51,623 nucleotides of DNA from positions 1-51,623 of the forward strand of contig CABUXM010000005.1 of the NCBI GenBank assembly GCA_902495545.1, read 5' to 3'. The position numbers were made by a program, and so were the translations under genes. Of the stretch, positions 25,667 through 32,944 are shown piece by piece; the first letter of the stretch is position 1, and each line of letters opens with the position of its first letter. The notes beneath the pieces were generated by a model. That model searched no databases, was not told the origin of the DNA, and was given only the letters and a program-made list of their open reading frames with translations. The stretch is from an uncultured Collinsella sp. GTDB taxonomy: Bacteria; Actinomycetota; Coriobacteriia; Coriobacteriales; Coriobacteriaceae.

Positions 25667-26242
25667 CTACAGCGGTGCAGCCGCCGGGGTCAGCTGCTTA
25701 ATGTAGGCCCACATGCGCTGCTTGGCGGCCTTGTCGGTGAGCGCCGCCTCAAAACCGTCGAGCGCAAGCACGCGGCGCCCCTGCACATGGGCGACCAGGC
25801 CGGGCTTGAGCATGGCGGTGTCAAAATCATCAATTGCCACAAGCATATCGGCATAGGTCTCGCGCATGACATCGGCCGCACTGTTGTCCAGCAGCAGCAC
25901 CGCCTCGGGGTCCAAGGTCTCCAGCGCCTCGCGGAACAGGTCGCACGTCAGGGCCTCGCCCGCCGCGACCGTCCCATCGCCCGCGCCGGCGACGCTTGCC
26001 AGCACACAAAAATCCTCGGGGGCATATCCAATGGCGCCGAGCGCCTTGCGCAACGCGGCGCCATCCGCGCCGGCAGCCAGTTCGCCGCCCGAGCACTCGG
26101 CTTCATCCAAATCGCCTTTGACCAGCACAATCGGCGAGCACGCGTTGCCCGAGATACGCACGCCGCGATCCGCAAGCGACGCGAGCTCCTGCTCGGTCGC
26201 CTGAGCGATGGCTTCTTTTTTCTGGCTTTGTGACGTGGGCAT
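25667..26242 (-). CDS. hypothetical protein, possibly a degenerate uracil-DNA-glycosylase-like fold
   Basis: I do not recognise this 191-residue protein with confidence. It opens with a charged helix (MPTSQSQKKEAIAQATEQELASLADRG). The next part (IVLVKGDLDEAECSGGELAAGADGAALRKALGAIGY...EDFCVLASV, then LDPEAVLLLDNSAADVMRETYADML) follows the order of strands and helices seen in family 4/5 uracil-DNA glycosylases. However, the catalytic GEAPG-type motif and the Cys cluster are absent. If related, it is not a normal glycosylase. ATG at 26242 is chosen for GGAGAG 4 nt upstream. It is convergent with the histidine kinase and divergent from thioredoxin. Confidence 0.5.
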   Translation of the reverse strand: MPTSQSQKKEAIAQATEQELASLADRGVRISGNACSPIVLVKGDLDEAECSGGELAAGADGAALRKALGAIGYAPEDFCVLASVAGAGDGTVAAGEALTCDLFREALETLDPEAVLLLDNSAADVMRETYADMLVAIDDFDTAMLKPGLVAHVQGRRVLALDGFEAALTDKAAKQRMWAYIKQLTPAAAPL

Positions 26243-26378
26243 GCGCTCTCCAATCGTTTGCGTGCCCACCATTATATAAAAGAGCCGCCCGCGAGTGGTT
26301 GCTTTACGAGCCGCTGGGTATAAGCACGGTCGTACTGAGTTTTACGCGGCCGAGCCGCGTCGCATTATGGAGGTCACC

Positions 26379-26699
26379 ATGGCTGACATCAAGCAGATTA
26401 CCCCCGAGAACTTCGACGCTGTCGTCAACGATAGCCTGCCCGTACTGGTTGATTTTTGGGCCCCGTGGTGCGGCCCCTGCCGCTCGCTCTCGCCCATCGT
26501 AGACGAGGTTGCCGACGAGCTGGCCGGCAAGCTGACTGTGGCCAAGTGCAACGTCGACGACAACCAGGACCTGGCCATGAAGTTTGGCGTCATGAGCATC
26601 CCCACGCTGATCGTCTTTAAGAACGGCGAGGAGGTCGACCGCTCGGTCGGCGCCCTACCCAAGGCAAGACTTCAGGCACTGCTGGAGAAACATCTGTAA
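26379..26699 (+). CDS. trxA: thioredoxin
   Basis: The 106-residue protein has the thioredoxin fold with the active site WAPWCGPCRS (Cys residues near 30 and 33), the cis-Pro loop SIPTLIVFKNG and the usual length. It reduces protein disulfides in the cytoplasm, powered by thioredoxin reductase, which is not in this window. The ATG at 26379 follows TGGAGG at 6 nt. It is a single gene; the next terminator-like structure is at 26811-26846. Confidence 0.96.
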   Translation: MADIKQITPENFDAVVNDSLPVLVDFWAPWCGPCRSLSPIVDEVADELAGKLTVAKCNVDDNQDLAMKFGVMSIPTLIVFKNGEEVDRSVGALPKARLQALLEKHL

Positions 26700-26810
26700 T
26701 ACGCTTGTTACCTGTCTGCCGTCCATGAGCGGTTTCGCACCGCTCGCCGGAGTGCCAAACGCAAGGCATGCGACCACGGATAGTATGGTAGACACAAACA
26801 GCCCCCAGTG

Positions 26811-26846
26811 AACGGGTGCGGGTCAGACGGACTCGCACCCGTTTTC
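26811..26846 (+). terminator. rho-independent terminator upstream of the nikR-hyp genes
   Basis: AACGGGTGCGGGTC at 26811-26824 pairs with GACTCGCACCCGTT at 26829-26842, one mismatch, followed by TTCTT. It lies 112 bp after trxA. The 110 bp between could belong to the trxA transcript or hold a small RNA; I see no reading frame there. Confidence 0.8.
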
Positions 26847-26919
26847 TTATGCGGCGGCGCCCAAGACGGGCGTAGTAGAATCTGAACCACCATATCGCCC
26901 CGTACAAAAGGAGATTCCC

Positions 26920-27168
26920 ATGCATGACGTCGGAATGAACATGAGCCAGCTTGCCATGAGCGTCAAGCAGGTCGACGACACCATCGAGCTCGCTCACGAG
27001 TGGAGCCATCAGCTGCTGCATGCGACCGAGAACTTTGACATGGAGCGCATTGGCGCCAAGCTCGAGGCCGCCATGTCTGCGCTGCACGAGGCGCATGATG
27101 CGCTCGAGGGCTACGAGGAGGCCATCGAGGCAGATCACAACTCCGTCGGCTCTGTGAAACTGGTGTAA
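26920..27168 (+). CDS. small helical protein at the head of the nickel operon, unknown function
   Basis: This 82-residue protein is mostly helical and acidic, with His and Met scattered through it (MHDVGMNMSQLAMS, HEWSHQLLH, LHEAHDALEG). There is no signal peptide or membrane segment. AAAAGGAG precedes the ATG. Its stop codon is one base before the nikR GTG, so it is translationally tied to the nickel regulator and the hyp genes. The His-rich composition and position suggest a nickel-related accessory role, but it is not HypA (no CxxC zinc motif) or HypB (no GTPase motif). I do not recognise the family. Confidence 0.65.
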   Translation: MHDVGMNMSQLAMSVKQVDDTIELAHEWSHQLLHATENFDMERIGAKLEAAMSALHEAHDALEGYEEAIEADHNSVGSVKLV

Positions 27169-27169
27169 C

Positions 27170-27664
27170 GTGGCCGAGCACGAGCACGAGCACGAGCACG
27201 GTGCGGACGACGATGCGAGCTGCCGCTGCAGCGGCTCCAGCTCCGAGCTGGTCCGCTTTTCGGTCACCGCGCCCGACGACCTGCTGCGCCGCTTTGACGA
27301 GCAGATCGCGCGCCGCGGTGACGTGGCCAACCGTTCCGAGGCCGTACGCGATCTGATTCGCGCATCGATTGCCAAGGAGCAGATGCGCACGCCCGACGAG
27401 CAGGTCATCGGTTCGCTCACCATGATCTATGACCACCATACCGGCGATCTGACGCGCCGTCTGGACGAGGTGCAGCACGACTACACCGACGAGATTGTCT
27501 CGACCATGCACGTGCATCTGGACCACCACAACTGCCTGGAGATTCTGGCGCTCAAGGGTCGCGGCAAACGCGTCTACGAGCTGGCGGACCGATTGCTGGG
27601 GCTGCGCGGCGTCAAGCACGGCGAGCTCACCTGCGCCGCCACCAAGCAAAGCCTGGGGCTCTAA
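27170..27664 (+). CDS. nikR: nickel-responsive regulator NikR with His-rich N-terminus
   Basis: The 164-residue protein has a ribbon-helix-helix DNA-binding domain (about residues 26-70, VRFSVTAPDDLLRRFDEQIARRG...RSEAVRDLIR) and a C-terminal ACT-like nickel domain. The four high-affinity nickel ligands are present with E. coli spacing: H103, H114, H116 and C122. Unusual is the N-terminal extension with four HE repeats (HEHEHEH at residues 4-10) and CRC at 18-20, a likely extra metal site. The GTG start is one base after the preceding stop codon. NikR represses nickel uptake when nickel is plentiful; here it leads the hyp genes. Confidence 0.93.
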   Translation: MAEHEHEHEHGADDDASCRCSGSSSELVRFSVTAPDDLLRRFDEQIARRGDVANRSEAVRDLIRASIAKEQMRTPDEQVIGSLTMIYDHHTGDLTRRLDEVQHDYTDEIVSTMHVHLDHHNCLEILALKGRGKRVYELADRLLGLRGVKHGELTCAATKQSLGL

Positions 27665-27722
27665 CGGGTCTTTGCGCGGCACACCTGCCATAAAGGGACA
27701 GGTTTCAACGAAGGAGAGTCGC

Positions 27723-30176
27723 ATGCGGCATGTGCATATTCATGTGACGGGCATTGTGCAGGGCGTTGGCATGCGGCCATTTGTGTATCGCGAGGCTATG
27801 GCGCATGGCATTTGCGGCTGGGTGCTCAACGCGGGCGATGGCGTGCACATCGAGGCGCATGCTTCGGTCGAGGCGCTCGACGGCTTTGTCGCCGCGCTGT
27901 CGGAGCACGCGCCTGCCGCGGCCCGCGTTGAGCATATCGCTGTTGCAGACCTGGAGCCCGACGTTTGGGATGCTGACGATGAGCAGGCCTTTCGTATCGT
28001 AGCGTCGCAGGATCAGACCATGCACACGACGCTCATCTCACCCGACATCGCCACGTGCGACGACTGCCTGCGCGAACTGTTCGACCCCGCCGACCGACGC
28101 TATCACTACCCCTTTATCAACTGCACCAACTGCGGGCCGCGCTTTACCATCATCCGGTCGCTGCCTTATGACCGAGCGGCCACGTCGATGGATTGCTTTC
28201 CCATGTGCCCCGAGTGCGCCGCAGAGTATGGTGACCCGCTTGACCGGCGCTTTCATGCGCAGCCCGATGCCTGCTTTGACTGCGGGCCACATATTACCTG
28301 GCGCGAGGCGGCGGGCGACATGGGACTCGAAGGCTCGGGGGCGACGCCAGCCGTCGGCAGCACGCGCGAAACCAGCGATGCCATTATTGACCGCTGTGTC
28401 GAACTGCTGGCCAGCGGCGGCATTGTCGCCATCAAGGGTCTGGGCGGATTCCATCTGGCCTGCAACGCCGCCAATGAGCAGGCGGTGGTCGAGCTGCGCC
28501 GTCGCAAGCGCCGCAGCAACAAGCCGCTTGCCGTTATGGTGCGCAGCCTTGCCGATACTGAACGCCTGTGCCGTGTCGATGATGCCGAGCGCGGCTTGCT
28601 AACCGGTAGCATCCGCCCCATCGTGCTGTTGCGCCGGCGTGCTGTTGGCGAGGGAGATTCCCCCGACGCCCTTACGCTCGCGCCGTCCGTCGCGCACGAT
28701 CTACCCGAGCTCGGCGTCATGCTCCCCTATACACCGCTTCAACATTTACTGCTCGCCGCGGCCGCAGCGCGCGGCATGCATGCTCTCGTCATGACCAGCG
28801 GAAACCTGAGCGAGGAACCCATCGAAACTGATGACAGCCTTGCCTGGGAACACCTCGTTGCCGCCGGCATTGCCGATGCGCTGCTCGGCAACGACCGCGC
28901 GATCCTCTCGCGCTACGATGATTCCGTGGTGCGCGCGGTCGGTGGGGTCGTTATGCCCGTGCGTCGCGCACGCGGATATGCGCCGCAACCGTTGTCGTTG
29001 CCGGCGCTCAACGGCACCGCACCCTGCGTGCTCGCCTGCGGGCCACAGCAAAAGGCAACGATCGCATTCACGCGCGAGGACGCGAACGGCGAGGCGGCCT
29101 GTTTTGTGTCGCAGCATATCGGCGATGTTGAAAACGGCGCGACTTTCGATGCTTGGAACGCCGCACGCATACGCTTGGAAGACCTTTTTGACTTGACGCC
29201 CGCCGCGCTGGCCTGCGACTTGCATCCCAGCTATCTATCGAGTCAGTGGGCACGCGAGCAGGCGCGAAAATGCAATCTGCCGCTCGTCGAGGTGCAGCAC
29301 CATCATGCGCATATCGCGAGCGTAATGGCCGAGGCTATCGCCGCGGGCCAGCTTACAACCGACGCGCGCGTCCTTGGCATCGCCTTTGACGGCACGGGGG
29401 CGGGCACCGACGGAACCATTTGGGGCGGCGAGTTCCTTGTCGCCAGCCTTGGCGGCTTTGAGCGCGCCGCGCATTTGCGCACCTGGGCACTCCCCGGCGG
29501 GGCGGCCTCCGTGCGCGACGCCCGCCGCAACGCCTTTGCCCTGCTCAGTGAGCTCGGCCTGCTCGAGCACCCAGGTGCCGCAGGGCTATTGAGCACCCTC
29601 GACGAGCAGACGCGCAGCATCACGGCTACGATGATCGAGCGGAACATCAACAGCCCACACACGAGCAGTATGGGGCGCCTCTTTGACGCCGCCGCTGCAG
29701 TTTTGGGCATTTGCGGGCAGGCAACCTACGAAGGCGAGCCTGCCATCGAACTCGAAGCCGCCGCCTGGCGCGCGCTCGGCGGTAAGACCGTTCGCCTCGA
29801 CGGCAATCATACAGGCGTATCCACGTCTGCCGACGACTCCCCCATCTTGGACCCCCAACCGCTCATCGAAGCTCTTCTGAATGGAATCGAGGCAGGCGCG
29901 CCGGCCGACAGGCTCGCGCTCGACTTCCACGTCGCCATCGCATGCGCGTCGGCCCGCATCGCAAGCGAGATCTGTGAGCGCGAAGGCCTCGATACCGTCG
30001 CGCTCTCGGGCGGTGTGTTCATGAACCGGCTTTTGCTTCAGCTCCTTACCCACGAACTCAAAGACGCCGGTCATGCCGTCTTGGTCCCCCACGCTGTGCC
30101 CGTCAACGACGGCTGCATCGCCTACGGTCAGGCCGCCATCGCTCGCGCTCGCCTCACGCAGACGGCGTCACGATAG
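27723..30176 (+). CDS. hypF: carbamoyltransferase HypF, [NiFe]-hydrogenase maturation
   Basis: The 817-residue protein makes the CN ligands of the [NiFe] site by carbamoylating HypE. Domains in order: acylphosphatase (residues 1-90, GIVQGVGMRPFVYRE), two zinc fingers (CDDCLREL...CTNCGPR and CPECAAEYGD...CFDCGPH), a YrdC/Sua5 domain (about 200-390, with KGLGGFHLACNA) and a Kae1-like ATPase domain (from about 490, with HHHAHIASVMAE and AFDGTGAGTDGTIWGGEF). AAGGAGAG precedes the ATG at 27723. Length is slightly above the usual 750-780. It belongs to the nikR-hypFCDE operon. Confidence 0.97.
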   Translation: MRHVHIHVTGIVQGVGMRPFVYREAMAHGICGWVLNAGDGVHIEAHASVEALDGFVAALSEHAPAAARVEHIAVADLEPDVWDADDEQAFRIVASQDQTMHTTLISPDIATCDDCLRELFDPADRRYHYPFINCTNCGPRFTIIRSLPYDRAATSMDCFPMCPECAAEYGDPLDRRFHAQPDACFDCGPHITWREAAGDMGLEGSGATPAVGSTRETSDAIIDRCVELLASGGIVAIKGLGGFHLACNAANEQAVVELRRRKRRSNKPLAVMVRSLADTERLCRVDDAERGLLTGSIRPIVLLRRRAVGEGDSPDALTLAPSVAHDLPELGVMLPYTPLQHLLLAAAAARGMHALVMTSGNLSEEPIETDDSLAWEHLVAAGIADALLGNDRAILSRYDDSVVRAVGGVVMPVRRARGYAPQPLSLPALNGTAPCVLACGPQQKATIAFTREDANGEAACFVSQHIGDVENGATFDAWNAARIRLEDLFDLTPAALACDLHPSYLSSQWAREQARKCNLPLVEVQHHHAHIASVMAEAIAAGQLTTDARVLGIAFDGTGAGTDGTIWGGEFLVASLGGFERAAHLRTWALPGGAASVRDARRNAFALLSELGLLEHPGAAGLLSTLDEQTRSITATMIERNINSPHTSSMGRLFDAAAAVLGICGQATYEGEPAIELEAAAWRALGGKTVRLDGNHTGVSTSADDSPILDPQPLIEALLNGIEAGAPADRLALDFHVAIACASARIASEICEREGLDTVALSGGVFMNRLLLQLLTHELKDAGHAVLVPHAVPVNDGCIAYGQAAIARARLTQTASR

Positions 30177-30224
30177 GCTTTTTTGCCGGCCTTCGCGCCG
30201 CCGTCTCACAGGTGTAACGCGTTT

Positions 30225-30243
30225 GCTCGCGACTCCCGCGAGC
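30225..30243. other. short hairpin in the hypF-hypC gap
   Basis: GCTCGCG at 30225-30231 pairs with CGCGAGC at 30237-30243 with a 5-nt loop, in the 131-bp gap between hypF and hypC. No T-run follows, so it is probably not a full terminator. Confidence 0.4.
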
Positions 30244-30307
30244 GCTACCATCAACTGATGGGTAATTAGGCGCCTGTCCAGCGCAAAACGTATAAAAGGG
30301 GAACATT

Positions 30308-30568
30308 ATGTGCCTTGCCGTTCCCGGTAAAGTGGTCAAACGCGACGACGACCTTAAGGCGACCGTCGACATGATGGGCATCGAGCGCCCCGTTTCGCTG
30401 CGCCTCGTGCCGACGGCACAGGTAGGCGACTATATTCTCGTGCACGCCGGCTTTGGCATTCAAATTGTCGACGAGCAGGAAGCCCAAGAGACACTCGAGC
30501 TCGTCAATACCATGGCCGAGCTGGCCGAAGAGGACCAGCTCGCCACCAACCCGGCCGAGGCATACTAG
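30308..30568 (+). CDS. hypC: hydrogenase maturation chaperone HypC
   Basis: The 86-residue protein starts MCLAVPGKVV, the HypC/HybG signature in which Cys2 binds the Fe(CN)2CO unit and the hydrogenase large subunit. The rest is the small OB-like barrel with a C-terminal acidic helix. It hands the iron centre from HypD to the hydrogenase precursor. AAAAGGGGAAC precedes the ATG. The stop overlaps the hypD GTG by one base (TAGTG). Confidence 0.97.
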   Translation: MCLAVPGKVVKRDDDLKATVDMMGIERPVSLRLVPTAQVGDYILVHAGFGIQIVDEQEAQETLELVNTMAELAEEDQLATNPAEAY

Positions 30569-31680
30569 TGGCGGCGGCGCAGCCGGTTCGCTCCGGTATC
30601 GACTTTTCGGCATTTCGCGATCCCAAGCTGGCTCGCGAGCTCATCGATCGTATTCATGAGCTTGTCGGCAACCGCAGCATCAACCTTATGGAAGTCTGCG
30701 GTACGCACACCGTGAGCATTGGCCGCTATGGCTTTCGTTCCATTATGCCGACGGGACTCAAACTGCTAAGCGGCCCGGGGTGCCCCGTTTGTGTCACCGC
30801 CAACCGCGACATCGATCACGCAATCGCGCTTTCCAACATGGACGGCGCTATCATCACCACCTTTGGCGACATGATGCGCGTGCCCGGATCGTCCACCTCG
30901 CTTGCCGCGCAAAAGGCGGCGGGGCGCGACATCCGCATCGTCTACTCTCCGCTCGACGCACTCGACATTGCTGAGCAAAATCCCGAACGCCCGGTCATCT
31001 TTATGGGCGTCGGCTTTGAGACCACAACGCCCACCATCGCCGCCGCCATCCTGGAGGCAGACGCACGCGGGCTGCAGAACTTCTCGGTCTACTGCGCCCA
31101 TAAGACCACGCCGCCGGCGCTGCGCGCCATCGCCAACGATCCCGAGACCACTATCGACGGCTTTATCCTTCCGGGGCACGTCGCCACCATCACGGGCTTG
31201 ACGCCCTTTGGCTTTTTGGTCGACGAGTTTAAGACCCCAGGCGTGGTAACGGGATTTGAACCGGTCGACATCTTGCAGGGCATCTGTATGCTGGTCCAGA
31301 TGGTTGTCGAGAACAAGCCGGCGATCGACAACGCCTACCGCCGTGGCGTCAATGCAGACGGCAATCCCGTAGCGCGCCAGCTGGTCGAGCAGGTATTTGA
31401 GCCGTGCGACACCACGTGGCGCGGGCTGGGATCGATTGCCAATTCGGGTCTTTCCATCCGACCCGAATTCGCGCACTTTGATGCCGGCACCCGCTTTGAC
31501 GTACCCATTGAACCGACGGTCGAGCCACGCGGGTGCCGCTGCGGCGACGTGCTGCGCGGTGTCATAACGCCGAGCGACTGCCCGTTGTTCGGCCACGCAT
31601 GTACGCCCGAACACCCCGTCGGCCCCTGCATGGTGAGCTCCGAAGGCAGCTGCGCGGCGTACTTTAGATACCGTAACTAG
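30568..31680 (+). CDS. hypD: hydrogenase maturation scaffold HypD
   Basis: The 370-residue protein assembles the Fe(CN)2CO unit on a scaffold with a [4Fe-4S] cluster. Conserved motifs are MEVCGTHT (near residue 38), GPGCPVC with the redox pair, GFETTTPTIA, GHVATITG, and the C-terminal cysteine region RGCRCGDVLRG...CPLFGHACTPEHPVGPCMVSSEG. The start is GTG at 30568, overlapping the hypC stop, so the two are coupled. Length is typical. Confidence 0.97.
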   Translation: MAAAQPVRSGIDFSAFRDPKLARELIDRIHELVGNRSINLMEVCGTHTVSIGRYGFRSIMPTGLKLLSGPGCPVCVTANRDIDHAIALSNMDGAIITTFGDMMRVPGSSTSLAAQKAAGRDIRIVYSPLDALDIAEQNPERPVIFMGVGFETTTPTIAAAILEADARGLQNFSVYCAHKTTPPALRAIANDPETTIDGFILPGHVATITGLTPFGFLVDEFKTPGVVTGFEPVDILQGICMLVQMVVENKPAIDNAYRRGVNADGNPVARQLVEQVFEPCDTTWRGLGSIANSGLSIRPEFAHFDAGTRFDVPIEPTVEPRGCRCGDVLRGVITPSDCPLFGHACTPEHPVGPCMVSSEGSCAAYFRYRN

Positions 31681-31728
31681 CCCGGACGCACCCGCACACT
31701 GGCACCACCCACGATTGGAGTTTTCGAT

Positions 31729-32763
31729 ATGTCCCGTACTGCCACCGATAGCACTGTCCTGCTGGGCCACGGCTCCGGCGGCCAGATGATGAAGCGCATT
31801 ATCGATGAGGTCTTTCTGGATGCCTTTGGGTCGCCCGAGCTGCTCGAGGGCAACGATGCCGGCGTCGCCGCGCTACCCGCGAGCGGGCGCATCGCCATGT
31901 CGACCGACAGCTTTGTCGTCTCGCCCCAGTTCTTCCCCGGCGGCAACATCGGTCGCCTTGCCGTGTGCGGAACCGTCAACGACGTCGCGACCTCGGGCGC
32001 CAACGTGCGCTACCTATCGTGCGGCTTTATCCTCGAAGAGGGCTATCCCATGGACAAGCTGAGCCAGATTGTGCAAACCATGGCCGAGACCGCGCGCGAG
32101 GCCGGCGTACGCATCATCACGGGCGACACCAAGGTGGTCGAGCGCGGCGGAGCCGACGGCGTCTATATCAATACCGCCGGCGCAGGCGAGGTGCCCGCTG
32201 GTGTGGAGCTCAGCGGCGCTAACTGCCAGCCCGGCGACGTCATCCTAGTATCGGGCACACTGGGCGACCACGGCATCGCCATCATGAGCCAGCGCGAGGG
32301 CCTGACGTTTTCGAGCACCATCGAAAGCGACGCCGCGCCACTCAACCACCTGATTGCCGACGTGCTGGCCGCAGCGCCCAGCACGCGTTGCTTCCGCGAC
32401 CCCACGCGCGGTGGCCTGGCGAGCACGCTCAACGAGTTTGCCCAGGCTAGCGGCGTTGCCATGGAGATCGACGAGGGCGCCGTGCCCGTGCGTCCCGATG
32501 TGCAGGCAGCTTGCGAGATGCTCGGCTATGACGTGCTGCAGGTGGCAAACGAGGGCAAGATGGTCGCCGTGGTGCCGGCCGAACAGGCCGATGCGGCTCT
32601 AGCCGCCATGCGTGCTGCCCGCTACGGCGAGAACGCCGCGATTATCGGCCGCGTACTGCCGCTTGCCGAGGGCACCCGCCCCGCCGTGCGCGTGCGCACC
32701 GGCTGGGGCTCAACCCGCATCCTCGACATGCTCGTGGGAGAACAGCTGCCCAGGATTTGCTAG
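31729..32763 (+). CDS. hypE: hydrogenase maturation protein HypE (carbamoyl dehydratase)
   Basis: The 344-residue protein is an AIR-synthase/PurM-like ATPase that dehydrates the carbamoyl group placed by HypF on its C-terminal Cys to a cyano group. The N-terminal GHGSGGQMMKRII, the GNDAGV stretch, RDPTRGGLAS and the essential C-terminal PRIC ending are all present. GGAG lies 9 nt before the ATG at 31729. It closes the operon; a perfect terminator hairpin follows at 32853. Neither hydrogenase subunits nor HypA/HypB are in this window. Confidence 0.97.
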   Translation: MSRTATDSTVLLGHGSGGQMMKRIIDEVFLDAFGSPELLEGNDAGVAALPASGRIAMSTDSFVVSPQFFPGGNIGRLAVCGTVNDVATSGANVRYLSCGFILEEGYPMDKLSQIVQTMAETAREAGVRIITGDTKVVERGGADGVYINTAGAGEVPAGVELSGANCQPGDVILVSGTLGDHGIAIMSQREGLTFSSTIESDAAPLNHLIADVLAAAPSTRCFRDPTRGGLASTLNEFAQASGVAMEIDEGAVPVRPDVQAACEMLGYDVLQVANEGKMVAVVPAEQADAALAAMRAARYGENAAIIGRVLPLAEGTRPAVRVRTGWGSTRILDMLVGEQLPRIC

Positions 32764-32852
32764 CGGATACTCTGCAAGCTGCCCAGCATTCGGCCACAAT
32801 CGGCCCGCCCATTTTCACTGGGACGTTGGCCCACTCAAACTGCGGGGAGATG

Positions 32853-32893
32853 GAAGGGCCCTCCTGCCGAGCTGATCGGCAGGAGGGCCCTTC
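32853..32893. terminator. bidirectional terminator between hypE and the surface protein gene
   Basis: GAAGGGCCCTCCTGCCGA at 32853-32870 and its exact complement at 32876-32893 form an 18-bp stem with a 5-nt loop. It lies 90 bp after hypE and 52 bp beyond the end of the convergent surface-protein gene, with only short T-runs. Confidence 0.8.
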
Positions 32894-32944
32894 GCTTTGC
32901 AAAACCATACTCCTTGCAGTATTTACCTGTCAGGCAGACGCTCG

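Noticed and set aside
26700..26810. Small RNA gene between trxA and the terminator at 26811
   Set aside because: TATGGT-like boxes are present but no well-spaced promoter; the stretch may be only the trxA 3' untranslated region.
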